Origin: Pseudomonadota bacterium
GTDB lineage: Bacteria; Pseudomonadota; Gammaproteobacteria; Xanthomonadales; Xanthomonadaceae
Reading direction: 5' to 3'
Length of the DNA: 14,641 bases
NCBI GenBank assembly: GCA_019348095.1
Contig: JAHWKC010000019.1
Coordinates: forward strand, 1 to 14,641
This document shows positions 5,893 through 12,793 of this stretch, piece after piece. A program made the position numbers and the translations under genes. Numbering within the stretch: position 1 is the first letter of the stretch; each line of letters opens with the position of its first letter. The notes beneath the pieces were generated by a model that was not told the DNA's origin, did not search any database, and saw nothing but the letters and a program-made list of their open reading frames with translations.

Positions 5893-8313
5893 TTGTCCCA
5901 TGCCGTGGCTCGAACCGATTACGACAAAGCCGCCAAGTCCAACAGGCGCGGCGGCCAGCGCGCCTCCGACGGCAAGGCGCCGCAGTGGCGCTGGCGACTG
6001 GTGACCTGGGCCCTGGCCGCAATCGGGCTGGGGCTGGGCTTCCTGATTCCCTACACGCTGTATCTCAACGCCGAGGTCGGCGAGCGTTTCGGCCAGTTGC
6101 AGTGGCAGATCCCGACCCGGGTCTACGCGCGACCGCTGGAGCTGGCCCCGGGCCTGGCGCTGGACGCCGCGACGCTCAAGACCGAACTCGATGCGGCCGC
6201 CTACCACGAAGGCGACGGCCGCCGCGAAGGCAGCTATGCGCAAGACGGGAATCGCTGGCTGATCTCCAGCCGCGGCTTCAACGATGTCGACGGGCCGGTC
6301 GCGCCGCGCCGGCTCGAAGTGGTGCTGTCGGGTGGACGGGTCAGCGCGCTGCGCGATGCGCGCAGCGAGCAGGCGCTGGATTCGGCGCGGCTCGATCCGG
6401 CCCGCATCGCCACGCTGTATGGCCAGAAGCAGGAAGAGCGCCGGCTGGTCCGCATCGGGGAGGTGCCGGAGCTGCTGGTGACCGGCCTGCAGGCGGTCGA
6501 GGACCGCGGTTTCGGCACGCACCACGGCATCGACCTGGGCGGCATGCTGCGCGCGGCCTGGGTCAACCTGCGCTCGGGCGAGGCGCGGCAGGGCGCCAGC
6601 ACGTTGACCCAGCAGCTGGCACGCAGTGGATTGCTCGGCATCGGCCGGGAGCAGACCTTCGCCCGCAAGGGCAAGGAGATCCTCTACGCGCTGCTGATCG
6701 AGGCGCACTATGACAAGCAGGTGATCCTGGAGGCCTACCTCAACCAGGTCTATCTCGGCCAGCGCGGTGCGCAGGCCATCCGCGGGGTCGCCGCCGGCGC
6801 GGAATTCTGGTTCGGCCGCGACCTGTCGGACCTGAGCACCGAACAGATCGCGCTGCTGATCGGCATCGTGCGCGGGCCGTCGTACTACGACCCGCGGCGC
6901 AATCCCGAAAACGCCACGCAACGGCGTAATTTCGCCCTCGGCGAGATGCACGAGACCGGGCTGATCGAGGAGGCCGAATACCGGCGTGCGCTGAGCGCTC
7001 CGCTCGGGGTCACCCCTAGTCCCGGCAGCACCGCGGCCAACCGCTTTCCGGCCTATGTCGACCTGATCCGCCGGCAACTCGCGCGCGAGTACCCGGCCGA
7101 CGCGCTCGCCGGTGCCGGCCTGGCGGTGATGAGCGGCATGGCACCGTCGGCCCAAGCCCAGGCCGAGGGCGCGGTCAGGCGCACGCTGGAGAGCCTGGAC
7201 GGCAAGGACCGCCCGCCGCTGCAGGCCGGCGTGGTGGTGACCGACGTGCACAACGGCGAGGTGCTCGCGGTGGTCGGCGGCCGCAACTTCGCCCAGCACG
7301 GCTTCAACCGCGCGGTCGAGGCCCGACGCCCGGTCGGCTCGCTGCTCAAGCCGTTCGTCAGCCTGCTGGCGCTGGCGCAGCCGGGGCAGTGGTCGCTCGC
7401 CAGTTGGGTCGATGACTCACCGGTCACCGTGACCCTGGGCCGCGGCAGGACCTGGAGCCCGGGCAATTCCGACGGCCGCAGCCACGGCAGCGTGCGCCTG
7501 ATCGACGCGCTGGCGCTGTCCTACAACCAGGCCACGGTGCGCATCGGCATGCAGGTCGCGCCGGAGCGGCTGGCCGACCTGATCCGCGTGCTGGCCGGCA
7601 TCCAGGCCGAGCCGAACCCGGCGCTGATCCTCGGCTCGCTCGACCAGAGCCCCTACGCGATGGCGCAGCTCTACCAGTTCCTCGCATCCGGCGGCGAGAT
7701 CCAGCCGCTGCACGCGGTGCGCGGGGTGATCGACGCCAATGGCCGCACCCTCAACCGCTACGACAAGGAGCCGGCCCCGGCGCAGGAGGGCGACGCGATT
7801 GCCGCGCGGCTGATCACCATCGCCTTGCAGCACGCGGTATCGGGCGGCACCGGACGGCGGCTGGTGGCCGATGGCCTGGGGCGGCTGTCGCCGGCCGGCA
7901 AGACCGGCACCAGCAACGACGGCCGCGACAGCTGGTTTGCCGGCTGGACCGGCGACCACCTGGCGGTAGTCTGGGTCGGCAACGACCAGAACGAATCGAC
8001 CGGCCTGTACGGCGCCAGCGGTGCGATGCGGGTGTGGTCGAACCTGTTCCTGCGGCTGCCGAGCGCACCGCTGGAGGTCGGCGACGCCGGGCTGGACTGG
8101 CGCTGGGTGGTCGGTGACACCGCCAGCGACGCCGGTTGCGCCGGCGCGCGGCGGTTCCCGTTTGTCGCCGGGTTCGCGCCGCCGTATGCGCCGTGCCCGC
8201 TGCCCCAAGCGGAACCGGAAGAGGACGGCGGCTGGCGCGAATGGTTCGGCTTCGGGCGCGACCGCGAGCGGACGCCGCCGCAAGCCGAACGTGCTCCCGC
8301 GGAGACCCCATGA
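5893..8313 (+). CDS. mrcB: PBP1b, bifunctional class A peptidoglycan synthase
   Basis: Polymerises lipid II (glycosyltransferase) and cross-links peptides (transpeptidase) in the periplasm, anchored in the inner membrane. The 806-residue product has a cytoplasmic basic head, a membrane segment at about 35-58 and a UB2H-like domain from about 68 to 150 (WQIPTRVYARPLEL). The GT51 domain carries EDRGFGTHHGID with Glu203, then GASTLTQQLAR, RKGKEI, EAYLNQVYLG and GIVRGPSYYDP. The transpeptidase domain has all three active-site motifs: SLLK with nucleophile Ser483, SYN 543-545 and KTG 670-672. No in-frame ATG occurs before codon 218, inside GT51, so the start is non-ATG. TTG 5893 is chosen; CTG 5887 and GTG 5905 are alternatives, and only a distant GGGGG run lies upstream. 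The stop overlaps the lipoprotein ATG by 4 nt, suggesting translational coupling. Confidence 0.96.
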   Translation: MSHAVARTDYDKAAKSNRRGGQRASDGKAPQWRWRLVTWALAAIGLGLGFLIPYTLYLNAEVGERFGQLQWQIPTRVYARPLELAPGLALDAATLKTELDAAAYHEGDGRREGSYAQDGNRWLISSRGFNDVDGPVAPRRLEVVLSGGRVSALRDARSEQALDSARLDPARIATLYGQKQEERRLVRIGEVPELLVTGLQAVEDRGFGTHHGIDLGGMLRAAWVNLRSGEARQGASTLTQQLARSGLLGIGREQTFARKGKEILYALLIEAHYDKQVILEAYLNQVYLGQRGAQAIRGVAAGAEFWFGRDLSDLSTEQIALLIGIVRGPSYYDPRRNPENATQRRNFALGEMHETGLIEEAEYRRALSAPLGVTPSPGSTAANRFPAYVDLIRRQLAREYPADALAGAGLAVMSGMAPSAQAQAEGAVRRTLESLDGKDRPPLQAGVVVTDVHNGEVLAVVGGRNFAQHGFNRAVEARRPVGSLLKPFVSLLALAQPGQWSLASWVDDSPVTVTLGRGRTWSPGNSDGRSHGSVRLIDALALSYNQATVRIGMQVAPERLADLIRVLAGIQAEPNPALILGSLDQSPYAMAQLYQFLASGGEIQPLHAVRGVIDANGRTLNRYDKEPAPAQEGDAIAARLITIALQHAVSGGTGRRLVADGLGRLSPAGKTGTSNDGRDSWFAGWTGDHLAVVWVGNDQNESTGLYGASGAMRVWSNLFLRLPSAPLEVGDAGLDWRWVVGDTASDAGCAGARRFPFVAGFAPPYAPCPLPQAEPEEDGGWREWFGFGRDRERTPPQAERAPAETP

Positions 8314-8870
8314 ACACCTCGCGTATCGCACCCCGCCTGGCCTGTGCCGCGCTGGCCCTGATCCTCGGCGCATGCGTCTCGACCGCGCCGGTGGCGCCGG
8401 TGGTGTCGCCCGATTTCGATGCCGCCGCCGCGATCGGCGCGATCCGCGCGGCCGGCGCCGCCGATGCCGACGAACTCCAGGTCCAGCCGCTGCGCGACCC
8501 GCAGGTCGAGGACCTGCGCGAACAGGCCGCGGCGCTCGAAGCACAAGGCGCCCATCGCGCCGCGGCCGACCGCCTCGACCAGGCCCTGGCCATCAATCCC
8601 GATGATCCGGCCTTGCTGCAGGAGCGCGCCGAAGCGGCGCTGCTGCTGCGCGAGATCGACGATGCCGAGCGGCTGGCGCTGCAGGCATTCGAGCTCGGCT
8701 CGCAAGTGGGGCCGCTGTGCCGGCGGCACTGGGAAACCGTGGCGCAGGTGCGCGCCGCGCGCCCGCCAGCGGTGGCTGATGCGTCGACGCCGCAGGCTGC
8801 GCCAGCCAGCCCGGCGGAGGCCCGCGCCCGCCGCGATGCCTGCACCGTCGCCCCGCCTGCGCGCTTCTGA
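8310..8870 (+). CDS. lpoP: TPR outer-membrane lipoprotein, probable PBP1b activator LpoP
   Basis: A 186-residue lipoprotein. The signal sequence ends in a clear lipobox LGAC with Cys22; the next residue is Val rather than the Asp inner-membrane retention signal, so sorting to the outer membrane is expected. Two TPR units follow, about 66-99 (VEDLREQAAALEAQGAHR to ALAINPDDP) and 100-133 (ALLQERAEAALLLREIDDAE). The C-terminal tail is Ala/Pro-rich and low in complexity. In Pseudomonas aeruginosa, LpoP is a TPR outer-membrane lipoprotein encoded beside ponB that activates PBP1b; E. coli uses the unrelated LpoB. Location directly after mrcB with an ATGA overlap plus the lipobox-TPR architecture make LpoP the best call. 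The function is inferred from context and architecture. A generic TPR lipoprotein is the alternative. Confidence 0.8.
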   Translation: MNTSRIAPRLACAALALILGACVSTAPVAPVVSPDFDAAAAIGAIRAAGAADADELQVQPLRDPQVEDLREQAAALEAQGAHRAAADRLDQALAINPDDPALLQERAEAALLLREIDDAERLALQAFELGSQVGPLCRRHWETVAQVRAARPPAVADASTPQAAPASPAEARARRDACTVAPPARF

Positions 8871-8889
8871 CCGCACGGCAGCGATCACC

Positions 8890-11061
8890 ATGGGCAACAG
8901 CCGCCTCAGCGAGGCCTCGCGCGCCGCCCTGAGCGACGGCGGCGACCTGGCGCGCAACATCGCCGCGTTCGCCCCGCGCATCGCCCAGCAGGATCTGGCC
9001 GCGGCGATCGCCGATGCCTTCGACCGCCGCGGCACGCTGATCGCCGAGGCCGGCACCGGCACCGGCAAGACTTTCGCCTACCTGGTGCCGGCGATCCTGT
9101 CGGGCCTCAAAACCATCGTCTCCACCGGCACCCGCGCGCTGCAGGACCAGCTCTACCACCGCGACCTGCCGCGCGTGCGCGACGCGCTCGGGGTCGGTTT
9201 CAAGACCGCGCTGCTCAAGGGCCGGGCGAACTATTTGTGCCATTACCGCGTTGCCCAAGCCAAGGGTGAGCCCAAGTTCCACAGCCGCGAGATGGCCGCG
9301 CAGTTCCAGCGCATCGTCGCCTGGGGCGGGCGCACGCGGATGGGCGATCTGGCGGAGCTGGAGGCGCTGCCGGAGGACTCACCGCTGCTGCCGATGGTCA
9401 CCAGCACCGCCGAGAACTGCCTCGGCAGCGAGTGCCCGTTCTTCTCGGACTGCTTCGTGGTGCAGGCGCGCCAGCGCGCCCAGGCCGCCGACGTGGTGGT
9501 AGTCAACCACCACCTGCTGCTGGCCGACCTGGCGCTCAAGCAGGAAGGCTTCGGCGAGATCCTGCCGGGCGCGCAGGCGTTCGTGGTCGACGAGGCCCAC
9601 CAGTTGCCGGAGCTGGCCGCGCAGTTCTTCGGCGAGGCGCTGAGCGCACGGCCGCTGGTCGAGCTGGCGCGCGATTCGCTGGCCGAATGCAAGGAGGTGG
9701 CCGGCGCGCTCGCGGCGGTGCAGGTCCCGGCGCGCGCGCTGGAACACCAGGTGCGTGCGCTGCGGGCGGCGATGGACGAGCTACCGGTGCGCGGCACCCG
9801 GCGCCGTGCGGGCGAGCTGGCCGCGGTCGAAGAAGCCTTCGATGCACTGGCCGCGGCGCTGCGGCAATTACAGGAGACGCTGGCGCCGCTGCGCGAGGCG
9901 GCGCCGGGCCTGGACGGCTGCCACGCACGCGCGCGCGAGTTCGAGGCGCGGTTGCAGCGTTGGCGTGGGTGCGAGCCGGGACCGGAGACCAGGGACCGGG
10001 GGCCGGCAATCGCCGCGTCGGGTGGTGCGTCGCCATCCGCGGCCGGCGTGCCTTCCGTTTCGGGACGCGAAGCACCACCCGACGCAGTGCTCGCCGGTTC
10101 CGGGTCCCCGGCCCCCGGTCCCGATGAAGGTGGCGCCGGCGCGGGCGAGTCCCTCTGCGATGAACCGGCTACAGGCACTGCTGACGTCGACAGCGCTAGC
10201 GTGCTCTGGTACGAGCTCACCGCCCGCGGCTTCCGCCTGAGCCGCACGCCGCTCGACGTCGCCGGCCCGCTGGCCGATCACCGCGAGAAATCGCACGCGG
10301 CGTGGGTGTTCACCTCGGCGACGCTCGCCGTCGGTGGGCGCTTCGAGCATTACGCGACCAAGCTCGGCCTGCGCGAGCCGGCCACGTTGCTGGCACCCAG
10401 CCCGTTCGACTGGCCGCGGCAGGCCTTGTGCTACCTCCCGCCGGGCCTGCCGGAGCCGGCTGCGCGCGGCTACAACGAGGCGCTGGTTACGGCGTTGCAG
10501 CCGGTGCTGGAAGCCTCCGGCGGCCGCGCATTCGTGCTGTTCGCCTCGCACCGCGCGCTGCGCGATGCCGCCGGATTGCTGCGTGGTGGTCCCTGGCCGC
10601 TGTTCGTGCAGGGCGAGGCGCCGCGGCCGGTGCTGCTCGAGCGCTTCCGCGCGTCCGGCAACGGCGTGCTGCTGGGCGCGGCGAGTTTTCGCGAGGGCGT
10701 CGATGTCGCCGGCGATGCGCTCAGCGTGGTGGTGATCGACAAGCTGCCGTTCGCCGCGCCGGATGATCCGGTGTTCGAGGCCCGGCTGGAGGCGATCCGC
10801 CGCAGCGGCGGCAATCCTTTCCGCGACGAGCAATTGCCGCAGGCGGTGATCGCGCTCAAGCAGGGCGCCGGCCGCCTGATCCGCAGCGAAACCGACCGCG
10901 GCGTGCTGGTGCTATGCGATCCGCGGCTGTCGACCAAGAGCTACGGCCGGATATTCATGGAATCATTGCCGCCGCTGCCCAAGACCCGCGCGGTGGCTGA
11001 CGTGGAGGCGTTCTTTGCAGCGGCCGCCGTTGCGGACCCGGTCTCCGGACTGTCGTCCTGA
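8890..11061 (+). CDS. yoaA: YoaA, DinG/XPD-like Fe-S DNA helicase with an in-frame insert
   Basis: A superfamily 2 ATP-dependent 5'-3' DNA helicase of the XPD/DinG group; E. coli YoaA works with HolC (DNA polymerase III chi) in repair of replication damage. Seen: Walker A GTGTGKT (55-61), four Fe-S cluster cysteines Cys117, 177, 182 and 188 (NYLC, then ENCLGSECPFFSDC), the DEAH box (234-237), ASFREGVDV, and motif VI QGAGRLIR (658-665). The 723 residues exceed E. coli YoaA (about 636). The excess is a Gly/Ala/Pro-rich stretch, about 361-437, between RLQRWRG and LWYEL, where family members join directly; it is encoded by a nested palindrome. ATG 8890 lies 19 nt after the lipoprotein gene, and ATG 8836 is a poorer alternative. 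The stop codon falls in a hairpin repeat. yoaA-tsaB adjacency matches E. coli. Confidence 0.93.
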   Translation: MGNSRLSEASRAALSDGGDLARNIAAFAPRIAQQDLAAAIADAFDRRGTLIAEAGTGTGKTFAYLVPAILSGLKTIVSTGTRALQDQLYHRDLPRVRDALGVGFKTALLKGRANYLCHYRVAQAKGEPKFHSREMAAQFQRIVAWGGRTRMGDLAELEALPEDSPLLPMVTSTAENCLGSECPFFSDCFVVQARQRAQAADVVVVNHHLLLADLALKQEGFGEILPGAQAFVVDEAHQLPELAAQFFGEALSARPLVELARDSLAECKEVAGALAAVQVPARALEHQVRALRAAMDELPVRGTRRRAGELAAVEEAFDALAAALRQLQETLAPLREAAPGLDGCHARAREFEARLQRWRGCEPGPETRDRGPAIAASGGASPSAAGVPSVSGREAPPDAVLAGSGSPAPGPDEGGAGAGESLCDEPATGTADVDSASVLWYELTARGFRLSRTPLDVAGPLADHREKSHAAWVFTSATLAVGGRFEHYATKLGLREPATLLAPSPFDWPRQALCYLPPGLPEPAARGYNEALVTALQPVLEASGGRAFVLFASHRALRDAAGLLRGGPWPLFVQGEAPRPVLLERFRASGNGVLLGAASFREGVDVAGDALSVVVIDKLPFAAPDDPVFEARLEAIRRSGGNPFRDEQLPQAVIALKQGAGRLIRSETDRGVLVLCDPRLSTKSYGRIFMESLPPLPKTRAVADVEAFFAAAAVADPVSGLSS
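9992..10122. repeat. Nested inverted repeat inserted in frame in yoaA
   Basis: The outer arms are a perfect 15-bp inverted repeat: GGGACCGGGGGCCGG at 9992-10006 and its complement at 10108-10122. The inner arms match 18 of 19: GCGTCGGGTGGTGCGTCGC at 10015-10033, and 10067-10085 reads GCGTCGGGTGGTGCTTCGC on the minus strand. A 33-nt centre separates them. The outer arms belong to the same GGGACC-rich sequence class as the tandem repeat at 13756-13789. The region is translated without a stop and accounts for most of the extra residues in this YoaA. This looks like a short non-autonomous palindromic element, or decayed repeat, captured by a coding sequence. Confidence 0.85.
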
Positions 11062-11074
11062 GCGCAGCGAAGGA
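11056..11074. repeat. GNA-loop hairpin repeat containing the yoaA stop codon
   Basis: TCCTGAGCGCAGCGAAGGA folds as TCCT/AGGA, then two G-A mismatches facing each other, then GC/GC closing a GCA triloop. C(GNA)G triloops are known as exceptionally stable in single-stranded DNA. Close variants of this sequence recur between genes in many bacteria. The TGA at 11059-11061 that ends yoaA lies in the left arm. Confidence 0.6.
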
Positions 11075-11131
11075 TCTGCTCCCGCCTTCAACTCGGCCTG
11101 CGCCGCTCAGGACCAGGCTGGTTTAGCCTTT

Positions 11132-11187
11132 CCCGAGTCCCGAGTCCCGAGTCCCGAGTCCCGAGTCCCGAGTCCCGAGTCCCGAGT
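11132..11187. repeat. 8 perfect tandem copies of a 7-bp unit, G-quadruplex-capable
   Basis: CCCGAGT is repeated eight times without interruption. On the minus strand this is GGG separated by 4-nt ACTC loops, which satisfies the common G3N1-7 G-quadruplex pattern. G-rich 7-bp repeats of this kind are known from Xanthomonas. It sits between yoaA and tsaB, with the G-rich strand as the tsaB template strand. The rest of 11062-11234 holds nothing else I recognise apart from the adjoining 5-bp repeat. Confidence 0.95.
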
Positions 11188-11192
11188 CCTAT

Positions 11193-11212
11193 CCCGTCCC
11201 GTCCCGTCCCGT
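11193..11212. repeat. 4 tandem copies of a 5-bp unit beside the 7-bp repeat
   Basis: CCCGT is repeated four times, starting 5 bp after the 7-bp tract and ending 22 bp before the tsaB ATG. The minus strand reads GGG with 2-nt AC loops, also quadruplex-capable. The two tracts together carry a dozen GGG runs in about 80 bp. Confidence 0.9.
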
Positions 11213-11234
11213 CCGCCAACCGATCCTTCCGCCG

Positions 11235-11951
11235 ATGAAACTGCTCGCGTTCGAACTTGCCACCGAAGCCTGCTCGGTCGCGCTGTGGCTCGATGGCGAG
11301 GTGCGCGAGCGCTTCGAGATCGCACCGCGCCGCCACGCCGAACTGGCGCTGCCGTGGGCCGGGCAGTTGCTGGCCGAAGCCGGCATCGGCAAAAGGCAAC
11401 TTGATGCGGTCGCCGTCGGCCGCGGCCCCGGTGCCTTCACCGGCGTGCGGCTGGCGATCGCGGTGGCGCAAGGCATCGCGCTGGCGCTCGACAAACCCGT
11501 GGTGCCAGTCTCCACGCTGGCCGCGCTCGCCACGTCGTGCCAGTTTGCGGCGGCGGGAGAAGCCGGAGCAGAGCATCGCGTCCTCACCGCGATCGACGCG
11601 CGCATGGGCGAGGTCTACCACGGTGCGTTCACAGTGCGCGACGGCAGCGCCGCGGCAATCGGCGAGGAAGGCATCCACGCCCCGGACGTCGTGCCGGTAG
11701 CGAGTGAAGATGACTGGCACGGCCTCGGCACCGGTTTCGCCGCGGCCGACGGGTTGCTGCGGCGGCGCTGCGAACATTTCGCCTCGATCGAGGCCAATGC
11801 ACTGCCGCACGCAGCCGCTGTCGCCCGCCTGGGCGCGGCGGCGTTCGCCCACGGCACCGCGGTGGCGCCCGATCGGATCGAACCGGCGTACCTGCGCAAC
11901 CAGGTCGCGCTGACGCTCGAGGAACAGCGGGTACTGCGTTCGCGTCGTTAG
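11235..11951 (+). CDS. tsaB: TsaB, t6A37 tRNA modification scaffold protein
   Basis: Partner of TsaD (with TsaE and TsaC) in making N6-threonylcarbamoyladenosine at position 37 of ANN-decoding tRNAs in the cytoplasm; TsaB is the non-catalytic ASKHA-fold subunit that dimerises with TsaD. The 238-residue length is normal. The N-terminal strand-loop FELATEACSVALW (about 6-18) and the family hallmark GRGPGAFTGVRLAIAVAQGIALAL are clear, followed by DARMGEVY. ATG 11235 is the first sensible start because MKLLAFE is the conserved N-terminus. No Shine-Dalgarno is evident; the upstream sequence is C-rich repeat. It follows yoaA on the same strand after a 173-bp gap, so it may have its own promoter, but none is clear. 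Confidence 0.95.
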   Translation: MKLLAFELATEACSVALWLDGEVRERFEIAPRRHAELALPWAGQLLAEAGIGKRQLDAVAVGRGPGAFTGVRLAIAVAQGIALALDKPVVPVSTLAALATSCQFAAAGEAGAEHRVLTAIDARMGEVYHGAFTVRDGSAAAIGEEGIHAPDVVPVASEDDWHGLGTGFAAADGLLRRRCEHFASIEANALPHAAAVARLGAAAFAHGTAVAPDRIEPAYLRNQVALTLEEQRVLRSRR

Positions 11952-12096
11952 CGCGGTACGTACTGAAGAATCGCTCCGCGCTGATGTGCGATGGCCTGCC
12001 GCCACCGCGGCGGCGCCTCCACACGCGACCTGCACCATACGGTCACGTCGGCTTATCGTGGGTCCGTGCAGCCTGATCGAAGGGGAACCAACCTTC

Positions 12097-12102
12097 AGGA
12101 GA
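12097..12102 (+). promoter_or_regulatory. Ribosome-binding site fixing the start at 12108
   Basis: AGGAGA with the AGGAG core ending 6 nt before ATG 12108 is one of the few strong Shine-Dalgarno sites in this window. It rules out the longer open frame beginning at 11991. A weak -10-like TATCGT lies at 12054-12059 without a good -35. Confidence 0.7.
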
Positions 12103-12107
12103 ACATC

Positions 12108-12731
12108 ATGCACACCAAGAAAACTTTGACCCTGCTTGCATCGGCGTTGCTGCTCGCCTCGACCTCCCATTCGATGGCGCAAGGGCGCAGCGAGGAGCGC
12201 GGCGCGCAGGGCCGCATGAATCCGGCGCAAGTCGAGCAGATGACGCAGGGCTGGCCGGAGCCGTCGCGCAAGGCGATCGAATTCATGACCGACACCTACG
12301 GTCCGCCGGCCGCAGTCACCGCCGACACCGCGATCTGGGGCGAGACCGGGCCGTGGAAGCGCACCGTCGTCTACCGCAACGAAGTGCAGCACGACTTCCC
12401 GATGCCGCACACCGACGTGCTGCAGCAGTGGGTCGATTTCGAGGCGCCGCTGGACAAGTACGATGAGCTGGCGCAATTCGATGGCAGCGTAGTGGTCGAG
12501 CGTACGACCGGCGAAGCCTCGGCACGTTGCGACAAGGAAGCCGCCAATTTCCTGGCCTTGAACCTGGCCCACGACGTCGCCAACGGCGAGCACTCGGTCG
12601 AGGAGGCGCGCATGGAATACGGTCGACAGATCAAGGCGATGAAGGCGAACCAGCCGGCGCCGCTGACCGAGCGCCTGACCTTCGATATGAACAATACGAA
12701 CGATCCGGGCGAGGCGCTGCCGGGCATGTAG
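12108..12731 (+). CDS. Secreted protein of unknown function
   Basis: I do not recognise a named domain. The 207-residue product has a classical Sec signal peptide (KK at 4-5, hydrophobic 7-19) with likely cleavage after Ala24 (SMA then Q), so the mature protein is about 183 residues in the periplasm or outside. The mature region is acidic and polar with a motif-like core, WGETGPWKRTVVYRN (77-91), HDFPMPHTDVLQQWVD (95-110) and FDGSVVVERTTGE (124-136), and a single cysteine (Cys141). Such a dense, non-repetitive core suggests a folded globular domain. It follows tsaB after 156 bp and converges with tonB. That gap shows a possible GCCGC/GCGGC hairpin and nothing else clear. Confidence 0.85.
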   Translation: MHTKKTLTLLASALLLASTSHSMAQGRSEERGAQGRMNPAQVEQMTQGWPEPSRKAIEFMTDTYGPPAAVTADTAIWGETGPWKRTVVYRNEVQHDFPMPHTDVLQQWVDFEAPLDKYDELAQFDGSVVVERTTGEASARCDKEAANFLALNLAHDVANGEHSVEEARMEYGRQIKAMKANQPAPLTERLTFDMNNTNDPGEALPGM

Positions 12732-12739
12732 TTGGAGTG

Positions 12740-12757
12740 CCGTCCGCTGGCGGGCGG
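12740..12757. terminator. Candidate bidirectional hairpin between convergent genes
   Basis: CCGTCCGC (12740-12747) pairs with GCGGGCGG (12750-12757), giving 7-8 bp including one G-T pair and a tight loop. It lies in the 62-bp gap between the convergent secreted-protein and tonB genes, where a shared terminator is expected. There is no T tract on either side. Confidence 0.35.
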
Positions 12758-12793
12758 TAGCCGAGGACGCGGTGCCCGGCCCTGTCGCGCCGA

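Noticed and set aside
5890..7299. 469-codon minus-strand open frame antisense to mrcB
   Set aside because: Shadow of PBP1b, whose active-site motifs are all on the plus strand.
7758..9068. 436-codon minus-strand open frame antisense to mrcB, lpoP and yoaA
   Set aside because: It crosses three supported genes and has no domain motif.
9992..10122. Transposon or MITE with a transposase
   Set aside because: No transposase and no clear target-site duplication; recorded as a repeat only.
11132..11212. CRISPR array
   Set aside because: Units are 7 and 5 bp with no unique spacers; this is a simple tandem repeat.
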